Assembly: GCA_964508975.1 (NCBI GenBank) | Contig: CAZDVQ010000006.1 | Location: 49,432-113,431, forward strand | DNA length: 64,000 bases | Direction of reading: 5' to 3' | DNA from: CAZDVQ01 sp964508975 | GTDB lineage: Bacteria; Bacteroidota; Bacteroidia; Chitinophagales; Saprospiraceae | In this document: one piece after another, positions 24,476-33,612 of the stretch | How the letters are laid out: each line of letters opens with the position of its first letter | Numbering within the stretch: the stretch's first letter is position 1 | Translations under genes and position numbers: made by a program | Notes under the pieces: model-generated | Databases searched by the model: none | Told to the model about the DNA's origin: nothing | What the model saw: the letters and a program-made list of their open reading frames with translations, nothing else

Positions 24476-25609
24476 ATGAAAAAAATCTGTACGCTTTTAT
24501 TGTTGAGCAGCTCTCTGTTTACCTTTGCGCAGCAAGGGGCGCCCGCGAGCCCATATTACAATGGCTTTAACTGGAACCAAACTGGCTTAAACCTAAAAGA
24601 TGCCCTAGCTACCAAAATCACCAGCTCGCACACCCGTTTACTTACCTATGCGGAAGCCGAAAATGCAATTAAAATTGTAGATGTTGACCCTGCTGACGGG
24701 ACAAATGTTTTTTTAGTTTACGGCTTCAGCAACAATATTTGTAGCTATACCGACGAGGCCAATTACGGCACCTCGAACAACTCGGATGAACACCGCAAAA
24801 GACACCGTGAGGCGGATCAGCCTTCAACGCCCACGGTGTTGGAATGTGTTTGGAACCGTGAACACGTGTACGCCGCAAGCCTCGGTACACCGTCGTTGAG
24901 TACAAGCGTGCCCGGTGCAGGCACCGATGCCCATCATGTAAGGGCTGCCGATATTGACCGGAATAACCTGAGGGGCAACAAAAAATTTACCAGTGGCTCG
25001 GGTAATTCGGCTGTTATCGGGGCTAATTTTTACCCCGGCGACGAATGGAAAGGCGATGTGGCCCGTGTGCTAATGTACCTTTATTTGCGCTATCCAAGCC
25101 AATGCAAACCAACTGGCGTGGGCACGGGCAGCGTGGTGGCCATAGACCCCGATATGCTTCAGATTCTGTTGGAATGGAACGCCGACGATCCTGTTTCGGC
25201 ATACGAGGATAACCGCAATACTTACCTGGGCAATACCAACAACACTTATGGCCAAGGCAATAGGAATCCTTTTGTAGATAATCCTTACTTGGCCACGCTT
25301 ATCTGGGGCGGCCCACAGGCCGACAACAGGTGGCCAAACCTGTTTGTTGGCACAAACGAGCCAGCCGATGCCGCTACGGTAACGATTTACCCCAACCCGG
25401 CCACAGGCGGGCAGGTTTACATCTCGAGTAGTACTGCTTGGACTGAAATTAAGATAGTCCATATCAATGGCCTGGTAGCCCAAGTAGTTCAAAATACTGA
25501 TGTTGTCCCGCAAACCTTGAACATCAATGATTTGGCCCCAGGGTTTTACTATGTTGTTTTTATGAATGAGCACATGAGCACCACCCGAAAATTAATTATC
25601 AACGAATAA
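24476..25609 (+). CDS. Secreted endonuclease I family protein with T9SS sorting domain
   Basis: A 377-aa exported nuclease. Signal peptide MKKICTLLLLSSSLFTFAQ, then an endonuclease I (His-Me finger) domain (about 40-270) with NREHVYAASLG and DAHHVRAADIDRNNLRGN, containing the catalytic His and Asn residues of the family. The C-terminal about 75 residues are a type A sorting domain (VTIYPNPATGGQVYIS ... TRKLIINE) for secretion by the type IX system. It probably degrades extracellular DNA. It has its own promoter. Confidence 0.92.
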   Translation: MKKICTLLLLSSSLFTFAQQGAPASPYYNGFNWNQTGLNLKDALATKITSSHTRLLTYAEAENAIKIVDVDPADGTNVFLVYGFSNNICSYTDEANYGTSNNSDEHRKRHREADQPSTPTVLECVWNREHVYAASLGTPSLSTSVPGAGTDAHHVRAADIDRNNLRGNKKFTSGSGNSAVIGANFYPGDEWKGDVARVLMYLYLRYPSQCKPTGVGTGSVVAIDPDMLQILLEWNADDPVSAYEDNRNTYLGNTNNTYGQGNRNPFVDNPYLATLIWGGPQADNRWPNLFVGTNEPADAATVTIYPNPATGGQVYISSSTAWTEIKIVHINGLVAQVVQNTDVVPQTLNINDLAPGFYYVVFMNEHMSTTRKLIINE

Positions 25610-25709
25610 CTTCGCCTAAAGAAATTCAACTTTGTAGATACTTTAAGGGTTATAATTAAACGTTGCTAATTAACTTGGCTTCTGCCACGAAACATCATAC
25701 TGCTATCCT

Positions 25710-27959
25710 GTGAAACGATTACATCATTATATTTTGTTGCTAGGTATTAGCTTGCTGCTCAACAATGCGCTGCATGCAGCGCACATAGTGGGCGGCGAAA
25801 TGTATTACGATTGCCTAGGCAACAATGATTATCGCTTTACCATGAAGGTTTATCGCGATGGCAATCCACAGGGGCCTAATGCCGCAACTTCATTTGATGC
25901 ACCAGCATTTATTGCCATCTACAGGGGCAATGAACAGTTTCCGTTCAGGGTGCTCGAAATCCAGCCTAATTCGCCCACGGGTATACTCGTACCCAATACC
26001 TTTGATGAACCTTGTGTTAGCCCACCCACAGGTATACAAGTATATGAAGCCACATACACTTTTGTGGCAAACCTGCCTATTGACCCTGTAGGATACACGG
26101 TTGTGTACCAACGTTGTTGCCGCAATGCCACCATCAACAATATATTCACGCCTAATGATGTGGGTGCAACCTTTACCATTACATTGACCAACAGGGCACT
26201 ACAGATGTGTAATAGCTCGCCACGGTTCAGGTATTTCCCACCCATTTTCGTATGCAATAGTATCCCCTTGGATTTTGACCACTCTGCTACCGATCCGAAT
26301 GGCAATCAAATTACTTATTCATTTTGCAGCCCCTTGGTAGGTGGTGGCCCCATTATTCAAGCGCCAGGTTCAACGAGTTTTGGCGGGGTTGTGCCAAATC
26401 CTCCTGCGCCACCGCCTTACGGTACGGTGAATTATATTCCGCCGTTTACCGGAACAGCTCCGATGGCAGGCAACCCCGTGATTAATATTAACCCAGTTAC
26501 AGGACTCATCACGGGTAGGCCGCAAGCATTAGGGCAATACGTGGTAGGTGTTTGTGCCGAAGAATATGATACCCAAGGTAACCTCTTGAGTGTGCTGCGC
26601 CGCGACTTCCAATTTAACGTGGTAAACTGCGTGGTAAACGTCTTTGCCGATATTCAATCGTCAATCGTAACCGATGCGCAGGAGCTTTTGCTTCGTAATT
26701 GTGGCGACTCTACCACCATTACTTTCGTTAATGCCAGCGGGATTCCGCAGAACATCTTTGGTTATGAGTGGCAGTTTGACCTTGGAGCTGGTGCCCCTTT
26801 CATCACGAACGCGGCCAACCCAACGGTTACTTTCCCTGGCTACGGCAGTTATTCAGCCCTGTTGATTGTAAACCCCGACAGCGTGGGTTGCTCTGACTCG
26901 GCAGAGGTAATCATCGAACTTTTTCCGGAATTGACCGCAGATTTTGACTTTACCTTACCGGCACCCTGCGTAAACGATAGCATTCCATTTGTAGATTTAT
27001 CCTTTGCCGATGGGGGAGCCCCAATTGTAGCCTGGGATTGGGATTTTGATGACAATAGCAGCGATACCCTTCAAAACCCAACGCATTTGTTCTTGAGTGC
27101 CGATACCTTCAATATCTCGTTAACGGTAACCGACTCTAATGGTTGTGTAGATGATACCGTCCGGCAAATTGTATGGTTCCCGGCCGCTGAAATCGTCGTG
27201 AATTTCCCGAGTGGTAACGCTTGTGAACCCTATACCCATACGTTCACCAATACCTCATACCCAATTAACGGTTATACACTGGACTGGGATCTAGGGGATG
27301 GGACTATCTCAAACGCCATAAGTCCTACCAATACCTATAATGCAGGCACTTATCCCGTCAGCTTGACCATTACATCGCCAACGGGCTGTATTTCTAATGA
27401 AAACTTCGGACAAATATATGTACGGCCTGTACCATTCGCCGATTTTGATTTCAGCCCAGATAACCCGACGAGCTTTAGCCCGGAGGTACAGTTTACCAAC
27501 CTATCCAATAATGCAAGTACTTACAATTGGGACTTTGGTAATGGCGACCGGAGCACACGTTTAAACCCTATATACGTTTTCCCGGATACCGGAATACAAT
27601 ACGTGACCCTCGTGGTGTTTCACGCTGAAGGCTGTTCAGATACCATAGTCAAACCAGTGGATGTTGAACCCCAATATACCTACTTTTTGCCCAATGCTTT
27701 GACCCCCAACTACGATGGGGTCAACGATGAATTTATGGGTGTGGGCTTCTTTGAAAATATCAATCAGTTTGAAATGAGGATTTTCAACCGTTGGGGACAA
27801 AAAATCTTTGAAACCAATAACCCTAACGAAGCCTGGAATGGTAAAGAAAATAACGTTGGACAAGACCTACCCGCAGGGGTTTATGTTTTCCAAGTCAGGA
27901 TAGAAGGACCTCGAAACAAGGATATGTTCCTACGGGGCTTTGTAACGGTAGTTAGATAA
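25710..27959 (+). CDS. Large PKD-domain surface protein with gliding-motility C-terminal domain
   Basis: A 749-aa secreted protein. It starts with GTG at 25710 and a signal peptide ending NALHA. The N-terminal region AAHIVGGEMYYDCLGNNDYRF with paired Cys is common in Bacteroidota adhesins. Residues about 310-645 hold four PKD-like repeats, recognisable by WDFGDG-type motifs (WDWDFDDNS, WDLGDG, WDFGNGD). The last 90 residues, FLPNALTPNYDGVNDEF ... FNRWGQKIFE ... LPAGVYVF, are the CHU_C / T9SS type B sorting domain. It is probably cell-surface or secreted and may aid adhesion. Confidence 0.92.
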   Translation: MKRLHHYILLLGISLLLNNALHAAHIVGGEMYYDCLGNNDYRFTMKVYRDGNPQGPNAATSFDAPAFIAIYRGNEQFPFRVLEIQPNSPTGILVPNTFDEPCVSPPTGIQVYEATYTFVANLPIDPVGYTVVYQRCCRNATINNIFTPNDVGATFTITLTNRALQMCNSSPRFRYFPPIFVCNSIPLDFDHSATDPNGNQITYSFCSPLVGGGPIIQAPGSTSFGGVVPNPPAPPPYGTVNYIPPFTGTAPMAGNPVININPVTGLITGRPQALGQYVVGVCAEEYDTQGNLLSVLRRDFQFNVVNCVVNVFADIQSSIVTDAQELLLRNCGDSTTITFVNASGIPQNIFGYEWQFDLGAGAPFITNAANPTVTFPGYGSYSALLIVNPDSVGCSDSAEVIIELFPELTADFDFTLPAPCVNDSIPFVDLSFADGGAPIVAWDWDFDDNSSDTLQNPTHLFLSADTFNISLTVTDSNGCVDDTVRQIVWFPAAEIVVNFPSGNACEPYTHTFTNTSYPINGYTLDWDLGDGTISNAISPTNTYNAGTYPVSLTITSPTGCISNENFGQIYVRPVPFADFDFSPDNPTSFSPEVQFTNLSNNASTYNWDFGNGDRSTRLNPIYVFPDTGIQYVTLVVFHAEGCSDTIVKPVDVEPQYTYFLPNALTPNYDGVNDEFMGVGFFENINQFEMRIFNRWGQKIFETNNPNEAWNGKENNVGQDLPAGVYVFQVRIEGPRNKDMFLRGFVTVVR

Positions 27960-28002
27960 GATTTGAGATGTGAGATGTAAGTTGTGAGCGGTAAGACGTT
28001 TC

Positions 28003-28109
28003 TTTGGGCGTTGCGTCGCTAGCGCGCCGCCGCTGTCCTACGCGCTCGCTGGACGCTCGGTGCCTGCGGCACTGGCCGCTGCGCGGCCACGCTCCGGCCA
28101 GCTAACGCA
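28003..28109 (+). repeat. GC-rich intergenic element A, copy 8
   Basis: Starts TTTGGGCGTTGCGTCGC, has GCGCTCGCTGGACGCTCGG and ends CCAGCTAACGCA. It follows the 25710 gene, after a TGAGATGTAAGTTGTGAG microrepeat (27963-27995). Confidence 0.85.
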
Positions 28110-28189
28110 GGTTTTTGGGCTGGCTGACCCAAACACACACTAATGTACCAGATTTAATATCAATGGTTTGCGTGTATATAATCCATGGT

Positions 28190-28636
28190 TCATGCGGGAT
28201 TAAGCTCAGCAATCTTTAACCCAAGTACCGGGTGCATGAAATCTGGAGCAATTTCTCGGATTGGATCTAATACAAAAGCCCGTTGATGCGCAAAAGGGTG
28301 GGGTAGGGTTAGGCCCGGAACGTCCATGACAAGCTGCCCGTAGAAAATAATGTCGAGATCTATATTTCGGGCCTGCCATTTCCCCGTTCGAATACGGCCC
28401 ATATCTTGTTCAATATGGAGCAATGCTGCCATAACGCTGAGCGGTGGTAAGGGGGTATCTACGCAAACCACTTGATTAAGGAAGGAGGCTTGGTTAAGCT
28501 CGCCCCAAGGTGCTGTTTCAATACGGCTAGAACAAGAAACGGCTTTGCCAACAACTTTGTAGATAGCTGCAAGTGCATCGTCGAGGAGTTGCTCGCGGTT
28601 TCCCATGTTGCTGCCTAGTCCTATGTAAACGTGCAT
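28190..28636 (-). CDS. folK: 2-amino-4-hydroxy-6-hydroxymethyldihydropteridine pyrophosphokinase (HPPK)
   Basis: A 148-aa folate biosynthesis enzyme that transfers pyrophosphate from ATP to 6-hydroxymethyl-7,8-dihydropterin. Start at 28636 gives MHVYIGLGSNMGNRE, the canonical N-terminus; the frame extends 10 residues further but without family support. Other signatures: APWGELNQASFLNQVV, DMGRIRTGKWQARNIDLDIIFYG, LTLPHPFAHQRAFVL. Last gene of the four-gene minus-strand operon with DoxX, YHS and Omp28-like genes. Confidence 0.95.
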   Translation of the reverse strand: MHVYIGLGSNMGNREQLLDDALAAIYKVVGKAVSCSSRIETAPWGELNQASFLNQVVCVDTPLPPLSVMAALLHIEQDMGRIRTGKWQARNIDLDIIFYGQLVMDVPGLTLPHPFAHQRAFVLDPIREIAPDFMHPVLGLKIAELNPA

Positions 28637-28668
28637 TTGTAATAGCTTGCTTAAATTTAACCGCAAAG

Positions 28669-29079
28669 TTAGCTGGACTTGCGTAAAAACGGGACTTTAG
28701 CCAAGATAATGTTGAGCTGTGCACGGTAAACCCAGGCCAAAATAGCACAACATACCGCCGTAATAACCCCAAGGTAAAATAGTTGCCCGCCATCACCCTG
28801 TATCTCGATACCTAGAATGAAAATATGCGACAGTAAAGCCCCCGACATTGTTCCAAGCCCCATCATGGCACCTACAAAGGTAGTACGTGGTATCAGTAGT
28901 AGAATACTTGCTATCAGCTCCACGATGCCAGAGCCAATCCTCCCGATAGGTTCCGCATGCAAAGTCGAGAAAATATAGACGCTTTCAGGAGCACCGGTGA
29001 ATTTAAAATACAAAGTTTGTAGCATGACAGCTGCGGCCACAATTCTTAGGGCCCATAGGATAACGGTTACTGGTTTCAT
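28669..29079 (-). CDS. DoxX family membrane protein
   Basis: A 136-aa inner-membrane protein with four transmembrane helices. The first, with LRIVAAAVMLQTLYFKFTGAPESV, and GSGIVELIASILLLIPRT are typical of the DoxX/DoxX-like family, linked to quinone-related or redox membrane functions in other bacteria. Lies 11 nt after the YHS-domain gene, so they are co-transcribed. Confidence 0.85.
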   Translation of the reverse strand: MKPVTVILWALRIVAAAVMLQTLYFKFTGAPESVYIFSTLHAEPIGRIGSGIVELIASILLLIPRTTFVGAMMGLGTMSGALLSHIFILGIEIQGDGGQLFYLGVITAVCCAILAWVYRAQLNIILAKVPFLRKSS

Positions 29080-29090
29080 GTTAAATGTTT

Positions 29091-29579
29091 TTATTTGTTG
29101 ATTTTAAGCCAATTCGCATCGGCACTTTTCTTTAAATTTCCTTCATCTTTGTTCCAACTCTTCAAGGTGTTGTTGAAGTAGGCATTATAGAACAAATAAA
29201 GTTTTCCGTTTACGATTTTGAATGTCTCGGGGTCAATTTCAACTTTTTCGCCTGAATCTCCCATGGCATAAGCACACCATCCGCCGTACTGCGGTAGATA
29301 GCTTGTTGGGTTTTTAAGGAAAAGCTCCTTGTTGGCGTTGCTCGAGAAATAATACTTAACACCAGATACTACTGCGGTGTAAGTAGCTTTACCCTGTACC
29401 GCTTTGTTTTGGGTAAAATAAGCAACAACATCATAACCTTCAACCGCTACGGTGTTGTTGGCGTTGATATGTTTGGCAATGTAGTTTGGTATTTTGGCTT
29501 GTGCAAATGTATTGCTTACCTGAAAGAGCATAAGCCCAAACAAAAGCAAAAGTCTACTAAAGTTATTATTAGCTTTCAT
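29091..29579 (-). CDS. YHS domain-containing secreted protein
   Basis: A 162-aa exported protein with a signal peptide (residues 1-27) and a YHS domain (about 45-110) seen as VEGYDVVAYF ... YYFSSNANKELFLKNPTSYLPQYGGWCA. YHS domains are thought to bind metals, often copper, and this secreted form is common next to redox-related genes. It begins 2 nt after the upstream Omp28-like stop and is followed by DoxX. Confidence 0.9.
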   Translation of the reverse strand: MKANNNFSRLLLLFGLMLFQVSNTFAQAKIPNYIAKHINANNTVAVEGYDVVAYFTQNKAVQGKATYTAVVSGVKYYFSSNANKELFLKNPTSYLPQYGGWCAYAMGDSGEKVEIDPETFKIVNGKLYLFYNAYFNNTLKSWNKDEGNLKKSADANWLKINK

Positions 29580-29581
29580 GA

Positions 29582-30568
29582 TTATTTATTTAGCGTTAAG
29601 ATAGTTGTGTTGCTTACTGTACGTTCCTGGTTTTGTACAAGTAGGATATAATTACCGCCAGGTAAAGCTGATACATCGATTGTTGCTGTAATAGTTCCGC
29701 TTTGAACAACTTCACCCAACATGCTGTAAATCATATATTCTTCATAACCCGGATCCTTGATGGAGATGAAAGTTGAGGCCGGATTCGGGTAAAATAATAC
29801 CTTTTGTGCAGCATCGAATGGAGTATCTATACTCACAATCACATTGTTTAATAAACTGCTCTTTCCGGATTGAATTAATCTTTTGTTGCTGCTAGACTGC
29901 AATATGGCAAAGGCTTGCATGCGCTCCAAATCCCAGAAATTTTTAATACCAACACGTTTGGTAAGCGTTACTATATCGCCCACTTGGATCGGTAAAACTA
30001 CCTGTTCTTGGCTGCCATATCGCAAAACGTTGTAATGTTGTTGTTCGCCGTTGCCTCCATTCACAAACACTGTGTCTTCAAGGTTGCCAGAGAAAAGTAT
30101 GGCTTGGCTAAGGCTGCTGGTATCCATTTTTTCTATGACTACCGTGTATTCCAAACTGTCGTTTGATATTTTAATCAAGTCCACATTGATTTGAAAAGAA
30201 CTCGTGATGCTCAAATAAGGACTAAACAGATTGCTAGAAGCATAGTCTGAAGAGGCTGGAACGACATTGCCATTGATGACCAGCCTTGGCGTTCCTCCAA
30301 ATATACCGTAGTAGTTGGTACGGGCATTATTCGTGGCGGTATTTTGCTGACTCAAAATACAGGTAGCATAAGGAGAGCTCGGGTGTATGCTGAGGTGCAT
30401 CATCGATGGATGTGCTGCTAGGTTGGTATGGAACCCTGGATTTCTAGAGGTGCATATGCTACACCTTGTATTGGTAAAGTGTTCTACAACGGACTGCAAG
30501 GGTACTTGTTGACCATTGGCACTAAACCATAGTGTAAAGCAGAAAAAGGATAAAAAATAATTTCTCAT
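29582..30568 (-). CDS. Omp28-like protein with T9SS type A sorting domain
   Basis: A 328-aa secreted protein. Signal peptide, then an Omp28/thioredoxin-like domain with VEHFTNTRCSICTSRNPGFH (Cys36 and Cys39, a CxxC pair in the redox position), and GIFGGTPRLVING. C-terminal about 75 residues are a type A sorting domain (VLFYPNPASTFISI ... NTTILTLNK). The CxxC suggests a thiol-redox role at the cell surface. It is the first gene of the Omp28-YHS-DoxX-folK operon. Confidence 0.88.
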   Translation of the reverse strand: MRNYFLSFFCFTLWFSANGQQVPLQSVVEHFTNTRCSICTSRNPGFHTNLAAHPSMMHLSIHPSSPYATCILSQQNTATNNARTNYYGIFGGTPRLVINGNVVPASSDYASSNLFSPYLSITSSFQINVDLIKISNDSLEYTVVIEKMDTSSLSQAILFSGNLEDTVFVNGGNGEQQHYNVLRYGSQEQVVLPIQVGDIVTLTKRVGIKNFWDLERMQAFAILQSSSNKRLIQSGKSSLLNNVIVSIDTPFDAAQKVLFYPNPASTFISIKDPGYEEYMIYSMLGEVVQSGTITATIDVSALPGGNYILLVQNQERTVSNTTILTLNK

Positions 30569-30673
30569 AAAGGTATTCTAAGGTTTGAATAATCAAAAGG
30601 ATTCCAAAACATACTCTAAGTACAGACCCAATGTTGTGGCTTCCTTTAATTAGTCGTAACCGTTCCGAATACC

Positions 30674-30946
30674 TTACAAATTGTCTTCAATTATTTTTTC
30701 TAATTTAGATTTTAATGCGTCGGAAGCCTTTATTTCAGGCTCCTTTTCAATTTTAGCTTTATACTTTTTCAAATTGAGATCAATCACTTTTGACTGCTGA
30801 ATGTAACTACTACAGCATTTGCAGAATAGCACATGTACATACATTTCTGCCCGTTTTTGCAGGGGTAATTTGACCTCGTTTTGCTGTAAAGACAACATGG
30901 AAACTTCAGCGCAGTTGTTCAGGACTTTATTAATGTAATTACGCAT
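30674..30946 (-). CDS. Anti-sigma factor-like zinc-finger protein
   Basis: A 90-aa protein with an H-x3-C-x2-C motif (His38, Cys42, Cys45), the signature of the zinc anti-sigma (zf-HC2/ZAS) domain, followed by a charged helix. It lies 11 nt downstream of the ECF sigma gene, the usual sigma/anti-sigma order. It has no membrane helix, so it would be a soluble anti-sigma, perhaps redox-sensitive through its cysteines (another Cys at 12 and 44). Confidence 0.75.
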   Translation of the reverse strand: MRNYINKVLNNCAEVSMLSLQQNEVKLPLQKRAEMYVHVLFCKCCSSYIQQSKVIDLNLKKYKAKIEKEPEIKASDALKSKLEKIIEDNL

Positions 30947-30957
30947 GGGATGACAAT

Positions 30958-31533
30958 TTAAATAACGCTACTTTTTTCCAAGCAGGCACGAAAGATGGTT
31001 TTTGCTCTGAAGATGATAACCCAAAAGTTGGCGTCAGAAATGTTGAACTGCGCACAGATGGCTTTGGTCTCCACCTCATCGAAGTATTTAGCCAGGAAAA
31101 CCTGCTTCAATCTGTCTGGCATATGGTCAAGGCAACGTTTCATGGCCGTTTCAAAATCAGCGTCCAACAACAAGCTGTCGGTATGCTTGGCGCTACTGTT
31201 TTTCAAGGTGATTTTATTAATCCAGCGCCCAAAATTTGACGTATCGAAAAAGTGTTGCTGAAATGATGCCTCTGTTTGTTCTATATAGTACGCAAAAGGT
31301 TTTTCAGGCTTGTTTTTCCTGAAATGGTCTATAATCTTGTTGTTTAAGATGGCGGTAAGCCAGGTTTTCTCGCTGCTTTCACCTTTAAAGCCCGCCATAT
31401 GCTTAAAGGCAGATAAGAACGTTTCCTGAACGATATCCTCAGCTTCTTCTTTATTGTTGAGTTTTAGCATGGCTATCCGATACAGGTAGTCTGCGTAATT
31501 ATTAACCCAATTTTTAGCATCTATTACATGCAT
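30958..31533 (-). CDS. ECF-family RNA polymerase sigma factor
   Basis: A 191-aa extracytoplasmic-function sigma factor. Region 2 (about 13-75) includes NNKEEAEDIVQETFLSAFK and TWLTAILNNKIIDHFRK; region 4 (about 135-185) includes MPDRLKQVFLAKYFDEVETKAICAQFNIS and the recognition helix. The linker between them is longer than usual. It heads a sigma/anti-sigma pair, upstream of the Omp28-YHS-DoxX-folK operon, which is a plausible target. Confidence 0.93.
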   Translation of the reverse strand: MHVIDAKNWVNNYADYLYRIAMLKLNNKEEAEDIVQETFLSAFKHMAGFKGESSEKTWLTAILNNKIIDHFRKNKPEKPFAYYIEQTEASFQQHFFDTSNFGRWINKITLKNSSAKHTDSLLLDADFETAMKRCLDHMPDRLKQVFLAKYFDEVETKAICAQFNISDANFWVIIFRAKTIFRACLEKSSVI

Positions 31534-31627
31534 TGTAACCTAGTTTTGAAGTCGGATGTTGGTTTTAGCCTTGGATATATTAGACGTTGCGCTTTAAAAT
31601 GCCTTACAAATATATACATGAATTTTT

Positions 31628-31794
31628 TTTGGGCGGTCCCCTCGCTACGCTCGTGGCGCTACGCTACGCGGCTCGCTAATCGCTCGGCCCTTGTTAGCCG
31701 CCCAGATTGGGCGGCTCTACTGTGGTCTGGCCCTGCGGGCCACCGCTCCGCATCGCTACCGCTGGCGGCGGCAGAGCCGCCGTTTCTAAGGTTT
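31628..31794 (+). repeat. GC-rich intergenic element A, copy 9
   Basis: Starts TTTGGGCGGTCCC, has GCGGCTCGCTAATCGCTCGG, then a longer right half with GGGCGG hairpins, ending in GGCGGCGGCAGAGCCGCC. Confidence 0.75.
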
Positions 31795-31888
31795 AATTGT
31801 AAGTGCTTAATTATTAATGTTTTGCATTATTATTTTACGATGTACGGCAGCAGTAGAGCTTGCATCTACTTCTCCTTGAAAAGGCTAC

Positions 31889-32346
31889 GATTAGAACCTT
31901 TTTTGTAGCTGCCCGTAGGGCAGCCCCTTGTCCTAGCCGCGGGTAAGCGTAGCGCAACCCGGGGAATAAAACGCAAGGTTCAACCTGCCCAGGCGCGGCG
32001 GTAAGCGTTAAAAATGGGTCTATACATTGCACCGCCGCGCAATGGGTACAAGTTTTTTTAAAAATTTTAATTGGAATTAAGGTCTTTTGCGCCTCCCGGA
32101 CGCTGCGCGCCGACCCCCTCCACTGCACAGACGCTGCGCGTCCGTTAGTAGCGTGGGTTGGGCCGAGCTTCGCTCGGCCGGGTTGCTGTCCGGCTACCGT
32201 TCCGTGGCGATTGCTGTATTGTACATACCTAAAGGGCTTGCCGCCACGGGTTTTCTGTTGCCGATCAAAACCCCGGGTTACGCTTCGCTCACCCGCGGCT
32301 ACCAAAAGGGGCTGCCCGGAGGGCAGCTGTAAAAAGGGTTCTAATC
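31889..32346. mobile_element. Composite element with 76-bp terminal inverted repeats
   Basis: 31889-31964 and 32271-32346 are inverted copies about 85% identical by eye: both contain GATTAGAACC, GCTGCC...GGGCAGCCCCTT and TAGCCGCGGGT...AACCCGGGG, in mirror order. The 306-bp interior includes a reverse B element (32089-32182) and no gene. The layout is that of a MITE or a non-autonomous transposon, or of two facing copies of another repeat. Nothing else is coded in 31534-32588. Confidence 0.65.
32089..32182 (-). repeat. GC-rich intergenic element B, copy 5 (reverse)
   Basis: GCGCCTCCC ... CCCCCTCCACTGCACAG ... GCGTCCGTTAGTAGCG ... GCCGAGCTTCGCTCGGC, the reverse complement of the copies at 15418 and 15552 with small changes. 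It lies inside the inverted-repeat element. Confidence 0.85.
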
Positions 32347-32423
32347 ATTGGGGGCAAAGCTGAGGGCAGAATGTAGATTTTATTAGATTCAATTCATTCA
32401 TAATCAATAATTCATAATTAAAA

Positions 32424-32526
32424 AGCGCCAGGCATGCGAAGGGCAGCGCCGTAGGCGCTGGTGCGCAGCACGGAGCGATTAGCGAACCCCGGAGCACGCC
32501 GACGGCGAAGCCGGGGCGCCCAAATC
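32424..32526 (-). repeat. GC-rich intergenic element A, copy 10
   Basis: Reverse orientation. Core GCACGGAGCGATTAGCGAACC and end GGGGCGCCCAAATC. It directly follows the fabD terminator in gene-relative terms. Confidence 0.8.
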
Positions 32527-32569
32527 AAAAAAAAATCGGGCAAGACCTGAACGACAAGCCTTGCCCGAT
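32527..32569 (-). terminator. Rho-independent terminator of fabD
   Basis: On the minus strand ATCGGGCAAG ... CTTGCCCGAT forms a 10-bp stem with a 15-nt loop followed by eight T (plus-strand A run 32527-32534), about 20 nt after the stop. Confidence 0.85.
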
Positions 32570-32588
32570 GATGCAAGATACAGCAATA

Positions 32589-33467
32589 TTAAAGCGTCTC
32601 GGTAGGGACCTGGCGGTTTACCTTTTTAATCATGCCTTGCAATACCTTGCCGCCAACCTCAGCAAACTCAGTAACGCCGTCGGCCAGCATGTTTTGCACG
32701 GTTTGGGTCCAGCGCACCGGTGCGGTGAGTTGGGCGATGAGGTTTGCCTTGATTTGGGCAGGGTCGGTACAAGGTTTAGCATCAACGTTTTGGTAGATGG
32801 CACAGCTTGGCGTATTGAAAGTAGTGGTTTCAATGGCGGCGGCCAACTCGGCGCGGGCAGGCTCCATCAAGGGCGAGTGGAACGCACCACCCACGGCCAG
32901 CGGAACAACACGAGCACCAGCCTCGGCTAACTTGGCAGAAGCCAACTCAACACCCTTGTGTGTACCTGAAATAACCAACTGCCCAGGGCAATTGTAGTTG
33001 GCAGCTACCACGATATCGCCGGCAGCGTTTACCTCGGCGCAGATTTTTTCCACCACCTCGTCGTCCAGCATCAAGATCGCAGCCATGGTTCCCGGGGCAA
33101 GGTCACAGGCTTTTTGTACAGCATTGGCGCGAATGTTTACCAAACGCATACCGTCCTCGAAACTCAATACACCAGCGGCCACCAAGGCGGTACACTCACC
33201 CAGCGAGTGACCAGCTACAGCCTCCGGCTTGAAGGCATCGCCCAGCATTTTGGCCTTGATAATCGGGTAAAGATACATGGCGGGCTGCGTGATACGGGTT
33301 TCTTTCAAGTCCTCGGCACTGCCTTCAAACATGATTTTCGATAAGCTAAAACCAACGATTTCATCGGCTTTATGGAACATTTCGCGTGCTAATTCAGACT
33401 GTTCGTACAGGTCTTTGCCCATACCTTCAAATTGAGCCCCTTGTCCGGGGAAAACGTATGCTTTCAT
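32589..33467 (-). CDS. fabD: Malonyl-CoA:ACP transacylase
   Basis: A 292-aa enzyme that transfers malonyl from CoA to acyl carrier protein to feed fatty-acid elongation. Motifs: FPGQGAQFEGMG (residues 6-17), the nucleophile elbow GHSLGE with Ser88, and AFHSPLM with the catalytic His. Length is typical. It is monocistronic, preceded by TAGTTTG-type microrepeats containing a possible -7 box (TAGTTTTG, minus strand, 33576-33583) and followed by a strong terminator. Confidence 0.96.
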   Translation of the reverse strand: MKAYVFPGQGAQFEGMGKDLYEQSELAREMFHKADEIVGFSLSKIMFEGSAEDLKETRITQPAMYLYPIIKAKMLGDAFKPEAVAGHSLGECTALVAAGVLSFEDGMRLVNIRANAVQKACDLAPGTMAAILMLDDEVVEKICAEVNAAGDIVVAANYNCPGQLVISGTHKGVELASAKLAEAGARVVPLAVGGAFHSPLMEPARAELAAAIETTTFNTPSCAIYQNVDAKPCTDPAQIKANLIAQLTAPVRWTQTVQNMLADGVTEFAEVGGKVLQGMIKKVNRQVPTETL

Positions 33468-33558
33468 ATTAGTTGGTAGTTTATAGTTGGTAGTTGGTAG
33501 TCCGGAGTTGGTAGTTTATAGTTTGTAGTTTATAGTTTGTAGTTCGGAGTTTGTAGTA
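33468..33558 (+). repeat. GTTTGTAGTT microrepeat
   Basis: Tandem 7-8-bp words (AGTTGGT, AGTTTAT, AGTTTGT) precede the fabD start. Related words, TCAACTAAGAACTA, lie at 33585-33612 directly after the miaE stop on the minus strand. Confidence 0.75.
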
Positions 33559-33612
33559 GGGGTTTATATTTATTGCAAAACTATCAACTAAGAACTATCA
33601 ACTAAGAACTAA

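Noticed and set aside
31528..32332. Three long frames on both strands in the repeat-rich gap
   Set aside because: They overlap element A, element B and the inverted-repeat element, and have no protein-like composition.
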